The position numbers were made by a program, and so were the translations under genes. From the NCBI GenBank assembly GCA_018065895.1, contig JAGHSK010000006.1:1-64000 (forward strand): 64,000 nucleotides of DNA, written 5' to 3'. This DNA is from Candidatus Cacconaster equi (GTDB lineage: Bacteria; Bacteroidota; Bacteroidia; Bacteroidales; UBA932). The notes under the pieces are model-generated. The model worked only from the letters and a program-made list of their open reading frames with translations, did not search any database and was not told the origin of the DNA. Below, piece by piece: positions 47,095 to 57,872 of this stretch; positions within the stretch are counted from its first letter, which is position 1; each line of letters starts with the position of its first letter.

Positions 47095-48579
47095 ATGCTC
47101 AACATTTCATACTGCTCCGACAAATATCAGTACACGATGGGGAAATCCTTCTATGAGAATGGCATGAAGGACAAGATCGCCGTATTCAATCTCTTTTTCC
47201 GCAAAGCCCCTGACAACAACAACTGGGCTGTGGTGAGCGGAATCAGGGAGGCCTTGGAAATGATTGCCGGACTAGGCAGCGAGGACATCACCTTTTTTGA
47301 AAAATTCCTTCCCGCCGAGGAATACAGGGAATTCCGCGAGTACCTTTCCAAAATGAAATTCACGGGAAAGGTATATGCAATGAAAGAGGGAGAAATCGCC
47401 TTCCCGAAGGAGCCGATTCTGACAATTGTAGGGCCCATCATCGAGGCTCAGGTACTTGAGACTCCCCTGCTCTGCATAATGAACCACCAGATGGCCATCG
47501 CCACGAAGGCCTCACGTGTCACGAGAGCGGCAGGAAAACACGCCGTCAGTGAATTCGGTTCGAGACGCGCTCACGGTCCCTGGGCTGCCGAATACGGAGC
47601 AAAGGCCGCCTTCATCGGAGGGTGTGCAAACACATCCAATATCCTTACCGGCATTGAATTCGGCTTCCAGGCCAGCGGCACGATGGCGCACAGCTACACA
47701 ACCGCCTTCGGCTGCTCGATAGAGGGGGAATACAAAGCTTTTGACAGTTATATAAAGACACACCTCGGTGAGGGCCTCATTCTGCTGATAGATACTTTCG
47801 ATACGCTCAAATGCGGTGTGAAGAATGCAATAAAGGCATTCAAGGCAAACGGAATAGATGATTCATATCCTTACGGGTACGGCATCCGCCTCGACAGCGG
47901 CGACTTGAGTTATCTCTCGGAAAAATGCCGCGAGGCGCTGGACAATGCAGGGATGAAGAACTGCAAAATATTCGCTACCAACTCACTTGACGAATACCTG
48001 ATTTCAGACCTTGAGAGGCAGGGAGCCTGCATCGATTCATACGGTGTGGGCGATGCAATCGCAACGAGCAAACACAATCCTTGCTTCGGAAATGTGTATA
48101 AACTCGTTCAAGTTGACGGCCAGCCTGTACTCAAACGTTCCGAAGACAAGATCAAGCTCATCAACCCGGGATTCCAAATCACGTACAGAATCATACAAGA
48201 CGGAAAATTCAAGGCCGACGTCAACTGTCTGCGTGGTGACAAATGTTCCAAAACCATAGAAAAAGGAGGCGAACTCAGGATTTCCGACGAAATCGACGAG
48301 ACAAAGACCACCACTTTCAAGGCGGGAAGCTATTCTTTCAAGCCTCTGCAGGAACTTGCCTATGACAATGGAAAGATCATTGAGGACAAACGCACCATCT
48401 TTGAAAAGCGCGATTACTACAAGGCCAATCTTGCCTCTCTCAATTATACGCAGACGCGTATCGTCAATCCGCACTACTACAAAGTGGACATCTCGGACGA
48501 TCTGTACAAACTCAAGATGAAGCTCATCAACCATCTCATCGAACAGATAAACGAATTGGAAGAGGAAGAGAACAGGTAA
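47095..48579 (+). CDS. pncB: Nicotinate phosphoribosyltransferase
   Basis: YQYTMGKSF, EFGSRRAHGPWAAEYGAKAAFIGGCANTSN, IRLDSGDLSYLSEKCR. Confidence 0.93.
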   Translation: MLNISYCSDKYQYTMGKSFYENGMKDKIAVFNLFFRKAPDNNNWAVVSGIREALEMIAGLGSEDITFFEKFLPAEEYREFREYLSKMKFTGKVYAMKEGEIAFPKEPILTIVGPIIEAQVLETPLLCIMNHQMAIATKASRVTRAAGKHAVSEFGSRRAHGPWAAEYGAKAAFIGGCANTSNILTGIEFGFQASGTMAHSYTTAFGCSIEGEYKAFDSYIKTHLGEGLILLIDTFDTLKCGVKNAIKAFKANGIDDSYPYGYGIRLDSGDLSYLSEKCREALDNAGMKNCKIFATNSLDEYLISDLERQGACIDSYGVGDAIATSKHNPCFGNVYKLVQVDGQPVLKRSEDKIKLINPGFQITYRIIQDGKFKADVNCLRGDKCSKTIEKGGELRISDEIDETKTTTFKAGSYSFKPLQELAYDNGKIIEDKRTIFEKRDYYKANLASLNYTQTRIVNPHYYKVDISDDLYKLKMKLINHLIEQINELEEEENR

Positions 48580-48583
48580 TTCC

Positions 48584-50746
48584 ATGAAAAGAGCCGCCGT
48601 CATACTGCTTCTGCTGACCGCATCGGTACTGTCAGTTTCCGCACGAGGGAGCCGTCAGGATTCCACTGCCCTCACCACAAAGCGCGCAACCGATTCGGTG
48701 GAAATTTTCCATCCCGATTCGACATTGGTGGCTCAAATCGACTCCGTCTATACAGCGTACATTGACTCGCTTTCCCAGTACTTTCCCGACTCCACCGACA
48801 TCAGGAAGGCAATCCGCAAGATAAAGAAAGAGGAACGTGACAGCATCCGCATCAACAAACCGAGAATCCTGGAGACTTTCGTGGTTCCCGACACGATGTG
48901 GTTCAGAAGGATCCTCATCTGGAACTCCGACAGCAAATTCAACGAGGCCCACATAGTGGATCTTGACACAACCTTCAACTATCATTACAACGATTATCCG
49001 ATGATGAAGAAGGACGTGAACGCCACCTATCTTGGAACTGTAGGTTCAGCCACACTCTACCACAACTATTTCCGCAGGGAGAGCGTGGACCAGGCGCCTA
49101 TGTTCACCCCTTATATCGGCGACTCCCACACCTCCGAGACAGTCCGTCAGTTCAATGTCAAGACACCTTACACCGAGCTGGCATATTGGGGAACGTTGCT
49201 CGCAAAAAAAGAGATGGAAGAGGCCGACCTCAACCTTCTCACCACCCAGAACATCACGCCAGGCCTGAATATCACCCTCTCCTATCAGAGATACGGTTCA
49301 AAGGGTATGCTGAAGAATGAGAACACCTCCAACCAGAATACGTACATTTATGCCAACTACATGGGCAAAAAGTATTTTGTCAATGCAGGGCATCTGCGAC
49401 AAACCGTAACGAGAGAGGAAAACGGCGGTATTGTCGATTCCCAATGGATACGCGACACCACCATCGACACGAAAGCCATAGAGGTGACCCTTGACGACGC
49501 CGACAACAAACTCAAACGCCGCAGCTATTTCATCCACCAGACGTATGCCATTCCAATGAACTTCTTCCGCAAGAACAGGGATTCCCTGGCAGTTGGAGAG
49601 GGAACTACGGCGTACATCGGCCACAGTCTGGTTTACAACACATACAGCAAGGAATACACCGACAAAATTTCTCTGATTGACCGGAATGCACGGGATTTTT
49701 ATTTCAACCAGTTCAATTTCAATCAGACTGCAAGCCACGAGAAACTGTATGCCGGAAGTTTTGACAACAAGATTTTTATTAAACTCCAGCCATTCGCCCC
49801 TGATGCCATCGTTTCGAAAATAAACGGAGGAATCGGATATCAGATGCTGAAGACCAAAAATACGGTATTCCTCAATGACTCCTCTTCGATATACGGCAGA
49901 AACGTTCAGAACAACTTCTACGTATATGCCGGAGTGAACGGCCAGTTCCGCAAATACCTTCATTGGGAGGCTGATGCCGATTACTATCTGGCCGGCTACA
50001 AGATGATGGATTTTGACATCAACGGCAAAATCACATTCTCTGCATACCCGCTTGAACAGGGAATCCACCTGACTGGAAAATTCAGCACCTCGCTCAAGGA
50101 GCCTCATCCTTTTGAACAAACACTTCTGACAAACCACCATCATTGGGAGAACAACAATTTCAAGAAAGTGTCGGAAACGAGAATCGAGGGGAACTTCACG
50201 ATTCCGAAGTGGAAACTTGAGGCATTCTTCGGCTATGCGCTCACAGGCAATATGATATACTACGACACTCTTTCTGTTGTACGTCAGCATTCAGAAAAGC
50301 CGGTGAACGTCATAAGCGCCTACCTGCGCAAGGATTTCAAGATATGGTGGTTCCATCTCGACAACAAAATACTGTTCCAAAAGAGTTCAAATGAAGAGGT
50401 ACTCCCCCTCCCTATGCTCTCGCTCAACTTAAGGTATTATCTGCAATTCCCTGTTGTAAAAGATGTTATGGAGATGCAGATCGGTCTCAACGGATTGATG
50501 CACACAGCATATTATGCTCCGGCATACAGCCCTGACCTCGGACAGTTCTACAATCAGACAAGAGAGAAGATTGGCGGCGTACCTTATTTCGATGCCTTCG
50601 TGAACGTACAGTGGAAGAGAGCCTGCGTGTTCATCAAAGTCACCAACGTTTTCAAGGGTTGGCCCGCATCCGACTATTTCTCAGCCTATCACTATATAAG
50701 ACCTGGCAGGGAGTTCAAACTTGGAATTTTCTGGCCGTTCTACTAG
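48584..50746 (+). CDS. Putative outer-membrane porin/beta-barrel protein
   Basis: Signal peptide; alternating aromatic beta-strand pattern; C-terminal Phe/Tyr motif GREFKLGIFWPFY. Confidence 0.78.
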   Translation: MKRAAVILLLLTASVLSVSARGSRQDSTALTTKRATDSVEIFHPDSTLVAQIDSVYTAYIDSLSQYFPDSTDIRKAIRKIKKEERDSIRINKPRILETFVVPDTMWFRRILIWNSDSKFNEAHIVDLDTTFNYHYNDYPMMKKDVNATYLGTVGSATLYHNYFRRESVDQAPMFTPYIGDSHTSETVRQFNVKTPYTELAYWGTLLAKKEMEEADLNLLTTQNITPGLNITLSYQRYGSKGMLKNENTSNQNTYIYANYMGKKYFVNAGHLRQTVTREENGGIVDSQWIRDTTIDTKAIEVTLDDADNKLKRRSYFIHQTYAIPMNFFRKNRDSLAVGEGTTAYIGHSLVYNTYSKEYTDKISLIDRNARDFYFNQFNFNQTASHEKLYAGSFDNKIFIKLQPFAPDAIVSKINGGIGYQMLKTKNTVFLNDSSSIYGRNVQNNFYVYAGVNGQFRKYLHWEADADYYLAGYKMMDFDINGKITFSAYPLEQGIHLTGKFSTSLKEPHPFEQTLLTNHHHWENNNFKKVSETRIEGNFTIPKWKLEAFFGYALTGNMIYYDTLSVVRQHSEKPVNVISAYLRKDFKIWWFHLDNKILFQKSSNEEVLPLPMLSLNLRYYLQFPVVKDVMEMQIGLNGLMHTAYYAPAYSPDLGQFYNQTREKIGGVPYFDAFVNVQWKRACVFIKVTNVFKGWPASDYFSAYHYIRPGREFKLGIFWPFY

Positions 50747-51769
50747 ATGAAAAAAGCCTTGACCTTCATATTGCGTCTGCTCACCTGCATCATAATATTG
50801 TTGTTGGCTGTGGTGATTCTGTCTCCGGATCCCAGGGATCGGGAGATAGTGATTGATGACAACCGTGACACAATAAAATGCGCAATCGGCCTGAATCACG
50901 CGATATTTTCAACGCAGGCAAGGAACGTCGGATTTCACTACGAATTGCTGAACACCTTTGGAAAGGATAATGGAAATCGTGTCAGCATACTGCAGCCGAT
51001 TGATGAACCCCGTTGCTGGGATATGCTCATCAACGACTCAATCCAGGTGCTGGTAATGAATGACACTGACACCATCCCCCCTGAATATGCGTCGAAGATT
51101 GTATATTCCGTCCCTATCAAAGGCAACGACGTGTGGGTGGTTTCCGTCGGCAATGAAAGACTTTTGAATTCCATCAATTTCTGGTTTGCCGAACTGCAAG
51201 GAGAAGATATGTTGGAGAAACTATCGCACAGTTACTTCCGCTCATACAAGCTCGATTGGCTCATCAATCACGCGGGACAGATATCCTCTCTGTCTCCGTA
51301 TGATGACATAATAAAGAAATACAGCAGGCAGATAGGATTGGACTGGAGGCTTCTTTCAGCTGTGGTATATCAGGAGTCACAATACAGGATCGGCGCCTCA
51401 TCGCCGAAATCCGCCAAGGGACTTATGCAAATCAAGGAAAGCACCGCAGCCAGATATGGGATAAGCGACATATATGACCCGGATATGAACATCAAAGCAG
51501 GTACAAGGCACCTCGACTACCTTCTGAAAAAATATCGGGACCAAGGACTTGATTCCGCCAATGTAATCAAATTCGCACTTGTCGCATACAATATCGGCGA
51601 AGGAGCGCTTGAAAAGAAACGTCACACGGCAGATTCTCTGGGATTCAACCCGAATGACTGGGACAGAGTCGCCGAATCATTCCATGTTGCGGGAACAAAT
51701 ATGCATACGGCGGACTACATCAACAGTGTGATGCAGATATATGATGTCTATAAAAACATCATTCAGTAA
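50747..51769 (+). CDS. Lytic transglycosylase (SLT domain, MltF-like)
   Basis: LLSAVVYQESQYRIGASSPKSAKGLMQIKESTAARYGI, NIKAGTRHLDYLL, VAYNIGEGAL. Confidence 0.9.
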   Translation: MKKALTFILRLLTCIIILLLAVVILSPDPRDREIVIDDNRDTIKCAIGLNHAIFSTQARNVGFHYELLNTFGKDNGNRVSILQPIDEPRCWDMLINDSIQVLVMNDTDTIPPEYASKIVYSVPIKGNDVWVVSVGNERLLNSINFWFAELQGEDMLEKLSHSYFRSYKLDWLINHAGQISSLSPYDDIIKKYSRQIGLDWRLLSAVVYQESQYRIGASSPKSAKGLMQIKESTAARYGISDIYDPDMNIKAGTRHLDYLLKKYRDQGLDSANVIKFALVAYNIGEGALEKKRHTADSLGFNPNDWDRVAESFHVAGTNMHTADYINSVMQIYDVYKNIIQ

Positions 51770-51774
51770 ACAGG

Positions 51775-52956
51775 TCATTCAGCCTTGAGCGTCTTTTCCG
51801 GACTTACCTTGGATATAAATCCAGTTGAAAGAGAGACAATGAGGACAATCAGCACGAAGGCCGCAATGTCAAGGGCGGCTATCTGCCAGAAATCCAGGGA
51901 TATCGGCACGAAATCCACAAAATAGTTTTTCGACTCAAGCCTTATCAGGTGGGTATGCTTCTGTAACAGGCACAATGCTATGCCGATAACATTGCCGATG
52001 ACAAGGCCCTTCCCGACCAGGGAGGCCGAATACATCAGGAACACCTTTCCGACCTGAAACGTTGTCATACCGATGGACTTTAGCAGTCCTATCATTGAAG
52101 TCTTCTCAAAAAGAATTATCAGCACAGCAGATATCATATTGAAACCGGCTACTGCCACCATAAGGATAAGAATCATCATCACGTTCAAATCAAGCAGTGA
52201 AAGCCAGTCGAAAAGATGCGGATAGAAATGTTTTACGGAATTGACCACAAGTGGAGCATCGGAATCGGAAGAACGCAAAGCCACCAATTCGGTCAGCATG
52301 TGCGTCATTTCATCCATATCCGCCTCTTGCGGAAAATAAATCTCAAGGCTTGAAACCGCATCTTCCGGCCATTCATTCACCCTTCTGATCTGACGGATGT
52401 CAACAAATGCGAAATTATTGTCGATTTCGTCAAGCTGGGAATCAAATATGCCTGATACGGTGAACCTTCTCACTTTGACCTCATCTCCGATAAAATACAC
52501 CGTCATCTTATCCCCGACTTTCAATCCCGTTTTCTTTGAAATTGATGCGGAAATTTTCACGTCATTGATATCTCCTTCCCAGCCTTCGACTCCTTTGAAA
52601 TGCAAGCCCTCAATCTGGTCATCTGTCTTGACAAGCCCCGAACGGTAGGCTGCCCCACGGATGGAAGATGCTCCGCACAGGCTGTCGATTGCATTGATGT
52701 AGGAAAGATTTTCAGAAAAAAAATACTGTTCATCAATAGGGGAAATTCCAGGCTGGGTCAGAAGGGCCGACCCCATGAACCCTGTGAGTTTCGAGCGTAT
52801 CTCCACCTTGAAGCCGTCCACAACCGCAAGCGATAGAATCATCACAATGAAGCTGATGCTGACAGAAAAACGCGCAATGGCATTGCTTTTCCGCCCCATC
52901 CTGCCGTTTCCTGCAGAGAAGTCCAGTTTAGATGATATGAATCTTGTTACACTCAT
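51775..52956 (-). CDS. FtsX-like/LolC-LolE-type ABC transporter permease
   Basis: RFISSKL...IARFSVSISFIVMILSLAVVDGFKVEIRSKL and C-terminal 3 TM FtsX block. Confidence 0.88.
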   Translation of the reverse strand: MSVTRFISSKLDFSAGNGRMGRKSNAIARFSVSISFIVMILSLAVVDGFKVEIRSKLTGFMGSALLTQPGISPIDEQYFFSENLSYINAIDSLCGASSIRGAAYRSGLVKTDDQIEGLHFKGVEGWEGDINDVKISASISKKTGLKVGDKMTVYFIGDEVKVRRFTVSGIFDSQLDEIDNNFAFVDIRQIRRVNEWPEDAVSSLEIYFPQEADMDEMTHMLTELVALRSSDSDAPLVVNSVKHFYPHLFDWLSLLDLNVMMILILMVAVAGFNMISAVLIILFEKTSMIGLLKSIGMTTFQVGKVFLMYSASLVGKGLVIGNVIGIALCLLQKHTHLIRLESKNYFVDFVPISLDFWQIAALDIAAFVLIVLIVSLSTGFISKVSPEKTLKAE

Positions 52957-52966
52957 TTTATTTTTT

Positions 52967-52974
52967 TACCTTTG
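52967..52974 (+). promoter_or_regulatory. -7 element (TACCTTTG) for tRNA-Gly
   Basis: TAnnTTTG match 11 nt upstream of tRNA. Confidence 0.5.
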
Positions 52975-52984
52975 CGGTGCTCCT

Positions 52985-53057
52985 GCGGTAGTAGCTCAGT
53001 TGGTAGAGCGTTGGCTTCCCAAGCCGAAGGTCGCGAGTTCGAGACTCGTCTACCGCT
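52985..53057 (+). tRNA. tRNA-Gly (CCC)
   Basis: GCGGTAG...CTACCGC-T acceptor; anticodon loop TTCCCAA; TTCGAGA T-loop. Confidence 0.93.
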
Positions 53058-54000
53058 CACATAACATTTTCACGAATTGCAGAATCACCATCGTCCTCTT
53101 GTACATAAGCGGGAAGTTGATGATTTCTTTTTTATCTGTAATCTTGTAAGTGTGGTCGTGAAACGCCGAGCTGAAAACAACCGCAGGTATTCCTGCACGG
53201 CTGAATGAAATTTGGTCGCTCATCCCGTAGAAAAGTTTCCTGAAATCCCTGCTGCCATAGAAACTCTGGTCAAGCTGCATTCTGTACGGATTTGATGAAC
53301 ATATCCTGAACAACGTTCCACGGTACCTATCAGGCAGGGTCTCCTCCCCGACCTCAATCAGATATTCCCTGTTCTTTCCCGGTGGGACCAGATCGGTTCC
53401 AATCATGTCAATGTTGACATCACATACTATTTTATTGCGTGGTACAGGCAGATGATCCACAAAATAACGGCTTCCGCCCATACTTAACTCCTTTCCGTCA
53501 AAGGCTACGAATATTATGTTCCTCCCGAGCGGAACTCCCATATCCTTCATCCGCTTGAAGGCTCCGGCAAGTGAGAGCATGACGGCAACCCCTGACGCAT
53601 TGTCGTCAGCACCGTTGTAAATTCTGCCATTAATGTTCCCGAGATGGTCATAATGGGCGCTGACGATGACATATTCGTCAGAATTCACACTTGATGGAAG
53701 TATCCCGAGCACATTTCTCATTATAAGTGTGTCGTTGTAGCGGCTGCTTTGAGTATAGGACCAGTTTACGGGAGCAAGTCCGAGATCTCTGAATCTGTCG
53801 GCGATATATATTGCGGAAGTGATGTTTCCGATACTTCCCGTTGCCCTTCCCTGCGCATCGTCGCAAGAGAGGAACGAAACATCAGCCACCTGTTCCTCTT
53901 GTGAAACAAGCGATCCGAAAAACCCGTAATTCTGAGCATAAGCTATTGAAGCACAGAATATTAGAAATACCAGCAATATTTTTTTTGCCATTCGCTCCAT
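53050..54000 (-). CDS. M28 family metallopeptidase
   Basis: VIVSAHYDHLG, NGADDNASGVAVML, DVNIDMIG. Confidence 0.92.
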   Translation of the reverse strand: MERMAKKILLVFLIFCASIAYAQNYGFFGSLVSQEEQVADVSFLSCDDAQGRATGSIGNITSAIYIADRFRDLGLAPVNWSYTQSSRYNDTLIMRNVLGILPSSVNSDEYVIVSAHYDHLGNINGRIYNGADDNASGVAVMLSLAGAFKRMKDMGVPLGRNIIFVAFDGKELSMGGSRYFVDHLPVPRNKIVCDVNIDMIGTDLVPPGKNREYLIEVGEETLPDRYRGTLFRICSSNPYRMQLDQSFYGSRDFRKLFYGMSDQISFSRAGIPAVVFSSAFHDHTYKITDKKEIINFPLMYKRTMVILQFVKMLCER

Positions 54001-54017
54001 TACAGTTACAAATTTAG

Positions 54018-54025
54018 TATATTTG
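54018..54025 (+). promoter_or_regulatory. -7 element (TATATTTG) for TPR gene
   Basis: TAnnTTTG match 19 nt upstream. Confidence 0.45.
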
Positions 54026-54044
54026 TAGTTTGTAGAATCATTTT

Positions 54045-56045
54045 TTGAAGTTTATGATTAAAAAAGTGCTCCTTTCCCTGCTTATGACACTCGGTCTTAC
54101 CGTGATGTCCTATGCGCAGTACGATCAGGACCACTTTTTCTACAAAGGACGTCAGGCACTGATTGACGGTAAATATTCCCAAGCAATAGAAAACTTCAAC
54201 ATTCTGTCGCATCTTGATTCAACTTCATACGAAGCCTATTTCTTCAGAGGCATCGCCAAATACAATTTGGGAGACTTCACCGGGGCGCAGCGCGACTTCG
54301 ACAGGACTCTCCACTTCAATCCGATTTACACGCCCGCATATCATTACCGCGCCATCACCTTGAGCCGGACGGGCAAATACGATATGGCGCTGAAGGATCT
54401 GGAGGAAGCCGTGGATCTGAGACCGAGCTATACCGACCTCTATTTCAGCAGAGGTGTCACCTATTTCCTCTCCCAACAGTTTGAAAAAGCCATAAAGGAC
54501 TTCAACGTATTCATCAAGAAACAGCCAAAGGAGAGCGACGCCTATCTGAACCGTGGAGCCTGCTATCTTTACGTCGGCGACACCACGAAGGCGATGAATG
54601 ACTACAACAAGGCCATTGCCCTCAACAGGCTGGAGCCGGAAGGTTACATCAGGAGAGCCCGTCTCTACGCAATGCTGAACGACAATGAAGAGGCCATTTC
54701 CGACCTCAACACAGCCATACGCATTGACAGCACCAACACATTCGCATTCTTCAACAGGGCACTTCTGAAATATGACAGGCAGGACATTTCCGGAGCGGTG
54801 GAAGACCTCAACAAGGTACTCGAGGACGAACCGGGCAACGCACTGACCCTTTACAACAGAGCGTTGATAATGGCACAGGTGGGCAACTACACCCAGGCTC
54901 TTGACGATTACGACAGAGTCCTGAACATCAATCCGAACAATGTGCTCGCCTACTTCAACAGAGCTTCCGTGTTCCTTGAACTGGGAAGATTCAGGGAAGC
55001 GATAAACGACTATTCGCAGGCCATCAATCTTTACCCTGACTTTGCAAAGGCATATATGAACAGAGCCTATGCTAAAAGCCAGCTGGGGCAGTTCACATCT
55101 TCGAAGAAGGACTATGACATTGCCCAGAAGAAGATCCGTGAATATCAGGCGAAGACCAGCGATTCCACCGGATATGCCGCTTTTGCCGACACCACGCGCA
55201 AATATGACCACCTGCTCGCCCTGGACGCAGATTTCGCAAAGAAGGACTTTACCAACGAACTCCTTCAATATCGTGACATCGACATACGTCTCAAACCACT
55301 TTATAAGTTTACACCGAGCGACAGTGTCGTGACAACCGTTGCCCTCACAAGGAGATTTGAAGATGCCGATCTCGACAGATTCATCAGCGAAAGCCCGCTT
55401 GCACTCAAATTCAGCGCAGACGGAAAGACGGCGCTCAAGAATGCGCCGAAGATGCGGCTTGACGTAAATGCCGCACTCAAAGAAAACAGGAGCAGCGAGG
55501 CGCTTTTTGCCAAAGCCCTGCTTGAAACCGACAACAAACAATACAACACAGCCCTTGCCTGCTATGACGAGGCCATAAGTCTGTCACCTGACAACAGCTT
55601 CTACTACATAAACAGAGGGGCTCTTCAGGCAGAAATGATTGATTTCATTTCATCGATAGAAAACAACGTACAGGTTCTCACACTTGACAACGCGAAGACT
55701 ATTAAAACACGAGTTCAGGACCAGGTGGCAAGAAGTTACGACTACACTTCCGCCATCCACGACATGACAAAAGCCGTCGGCCTGAATCCAAACTTCCCGT
55801 TTGTCTATTACAATCTGGGCAATCTCTATTGCCTCTCGGACGACCTTCCGGAGTCTATCTCACAGTACACCAAAGCCATTGAGATGTACCCCGGGATGGC
55901 TGAAGCGTACTACAACCGAGGCCTTGTGCTCATCTATCTAAAAGACAAAGAGAAGGGATGCATTGACCTGAGTACGGCAGGAGAGCTTGGAATTCAGGAT
56001 GCATACAGCGTCATAAGCAAATACTGCAAGGTGGAGGAAAATTAA
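54045..56045 (+). CDS. Tetratricopeptide repeat protein, secreted
   Basis: Signal peptide plus ~10 degenerate TPR units (AYFNRASVFLELGRFREAINDYSQAINLYPDFAKAYMNRAYAKSQLG). Confidence 0.92.
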   Translation: MKFMIKKVLLSLLMTLGLTVMSYAQYDQDHFFYKGRQALIDGKYSQAIENFNILSHLDSTSYEAYFFRGIAKYNLGDFTGAQRDFDRTLHFNPIYTPAYHYRAITLSRTGKYDMALKDLEEAVDLRPSYTDLYFSRGVTYFLSQQFEKAIKDFNVFIKKQPKESDAYLNRGACYLYVGDTTKAMNDYNKAIALNRLEPEGYIRRARLYAMLNDNEEAISDLNTAIRIDSTNTFAFFNRALLKYDRQDISGAVEDLNKVLEDEPGNALTLYNRALIMAQVGNYTQALDDYDRVLNINPNNVLAYFNRASVFLELGRFREAINDYSQAINLYPDFAKAYMNRAYAKSQLGQFTSSKKDYDIAQKKIREYQAKTSDSTGYAAFADTTRKYDHLLALDADFAKKDFTNELLQYRDIDIRLKPLYKFTPSDSVVTTVALTRRFEDADLDRFISESPLALKFSADGKTALKNAPKMRLDVNAALKENRSSEALFAKALLETDNKQYNTALACYDEAISLSPDNSFYYINRGALQAEMIDFISSIENNVQVLTLDNAKTIKTRVQDQVARSYDYTSAIHDMTKAVGLNPNFPFVYYNLGNLYCLSDDLPESISQYTKAIEMYPGMAEAYYNRGLVLIYLKDKEKGCIDLSTAGELGIQDAYSVISKYCKVEEN

Positions 56046-56049
56046 TGTT

Positions 56050-56985
56050 ATGAGAAAATTTCTATTTGCACTTTCATTTATCACACTTTTTTACGCTCAA
56101 TTGTCAGCACAGAACGAGATAGTCGAAGAAGAGATTGAGGGTGAAATGGTAACCCCTGTGGATACTCTCAATACTTCCGACAAGTATATGAAAGTCATCA
56201 TATTCAGTGATTATACCTGGAAATATCTCGACTGCGGGCATCCGGTCATCGACACCACAGGATTATATGACGAATGGGACATTGAAAGCATCCATGCATT
56301 CCGCGAGCATAAGATTTCCGAACTTCCTGATGAAATCGACTTGCTTCTTGCAGACGACAACAACCCTTACTGCATTCCATACAGAGGAAGAGTCAGCTCC
56401 AGATATCAGATGAGACGCTCACGCCCTCACAGAGGCACCGACCTTCCGCTGAACATGAATGATTCCATAAGAAACGCATTCAACGGTGTGGTAAGATATA
56501 CAGGCCCTACAAGAGAGACGGGAGGATATGGAAATCTTATCGTAATCAGGCATCCTAACGGGCTTGAGACATACTACGGCCATCTTTCAGTGGTATATGT
56601 TTCATCAGGAGAGACTGTCAAGGCAGGTGAAGTGATCGGCCTGGGTGGAAGCACAGGCAGAAGCACCGGCCCTCATCTCCACTTTGAAACGAGATATATG
56701 GGTCATCCTTTCGATCCTGAGAGAATCTTTGATTTTGAGTCGGGAGAGCTCCGCAGCACCACATTTACGCTGAAGAAGCACTACTTCAACATATACTCAC
56801 ACTACGGCCAGACTGACGCTGAGTCCAAAGCGACCACCGGAAGAGTTTATCACAAGGTCAGGAAGGGTGAGAACCTTGGCGTGATAGCCCGAAAGCACGG
56901 TACGACAGTTGCCAAAATCTGCAAATTGAACGGTATTTCATCCAATAAGATACTCCGTGTGGGACAGAGCCTGAGAGTCCGTTAA
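56050..56985 (+). CDS. M23 peptidase with C-terminal LysM domain
   Basis: HRGTDLPLNMNDSIRNAFNGVVRY, GPHLHFETRY; LysM YHKVRKGENLGVIARKHGTTVAKICKLNGISSNKILRVGQSLRV. Confidence 0.95.
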   Translation: MRKFLFALSFITLFYAQLSAQNEIVEEEIEGEMVTPVDTLNTSDKYMKVIIFSDYTWKYLDCGHPVIDTTGLYDEWDIESIHAFREHKISELPDEIDLLLADDNNPYCIPYRGRVSSRYQMRRSRPHRGTDLPLNMNDSIRNAFNGVVRYTGPTRETGGYGNLIVIRHPNGLETYYGHLSVVYVSSGETVKAGEVIGLGGSTGRSTGPHLHFETRYMGHPFDPERIFDFESGELRSTTFTLKKHYFNIYSHYGQTDAESKATTGRVYHKVRKGENLGVIARKHGTTVAKICKLNGISSNKILRVGQSLRVR

Positions 56986-56992
56986 ATAGACT

Positions 56993-57868
56993 CTAAGCCT
57001 CCTCGTCGATGGAAAGGAATCTCTCGCTACCGAGAATGTCAAGTGCCTGGCCAAGTGCCAGGCTTTTTCTTTCTTCCCCGGCATTGGAGCAGATATATTG
57101 GAGCGACTCAAGATATATGGTCAGCAGAGCATTGTCATCCCTCACCTTGAAGGATGTGACATCCATATTCAGACCAAGTGCCGACACAAATTCGGTAAGC
57201 CTGTCCTTCAGGAAAATCTCACCGTTGCGGTACACGTTGATATAGAACAGTTCCTTCCCGTTCTCCACATATATCGGAACGAATCCACCGGGGAAAGTGA
57301 GAATTTCAAGCGGCAGTCCGGCAAATTTTGCCGCCATCACGTAGATGTAGGCAACAGTGAACGGATTGCCCTGTCTGGTACGCAGGGCATCACTTATCAG
57401 AGCATATTTCAGCTCGGACATCTCAACGTCATATATGGCGAAATGCAGCCTGTGGAAGAAAATATGGTTGAATATCCTGATATTTTCCACGGCAGTACGC
57501 TGATCGGAGCTTTCCGCGACATATTCGGACGAACACCTTAAAAAGAGATCCTCGAACGTGTCTCGCTGCAAAGAGGGATCCATTATCGAGCTGACAATGA
57601 ACCCCGCCTCAAAAAGGGACAACCTTCCCCCACCCTGTCCGGAGAGTTCCTCCAACTTCCGCAGCTGGTTTTCGGAATTGATATCGGCTGCAGTATCGCG
57701 GAGCATCTCCTTCAATGAATCGTCCTTCTGCCGGAAACTCAAAGCCATCAATTCCCTCACCACATCAGGCCCATACTGCCTCAGGCGGTTCCTAACGCAT
57801 TCCGACACCACGTTATCCCTGTCATCAAGCAGTTCGACAAGAGAATCAAATTCATCGCGGTCAAACAT
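56993..57868 (-). CDS. SirB1/transglutaminase-like family protein
   Basis: LSDALRTRQGNPFTVAYIYVMAAKFAGLPLEILTFPGGFVPIYV-type pattern. Confidence 0.72.
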   Translation of the reverse strand: MFDRDEFDSLVELLDDRDNVVSECVRNRLRQYGPDVVRELMALSFRQKDDSLKEMLRDTAADINSENQLRKLEELSGQGGGRLSLFEAGFIVSSIMDPSLQRDTFEDLFLRCSSEYVAESSDQRTAVENIRIFNHIFFHRLHFAIYDVEMSELKYALISDALRTRQGNPFTVAYIYVMAAKFAGLPLEILTFPGGFVPIYVENGKELFYINVYRNGEIFLKDRLTEFVSALGLNMDVTSFKVRDDNALLTIYLESLQYICSNAGEERKSLALGQALDILGSERFLSIDEEA

Positions 57869-57872
57869 ATCG

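Noticed and set aside
49298-50290. 330-aa ORF on the minus strand
   Set aside because: Antisense to the porin gene; no domain and codon pattern reflects the opposite strand.
54225-55541. 438-aa ORF on the minus strand
   Set aside because: Complete antisense shadow of the TPR gene; Cys/Val-rich composition and no recognisable domain.
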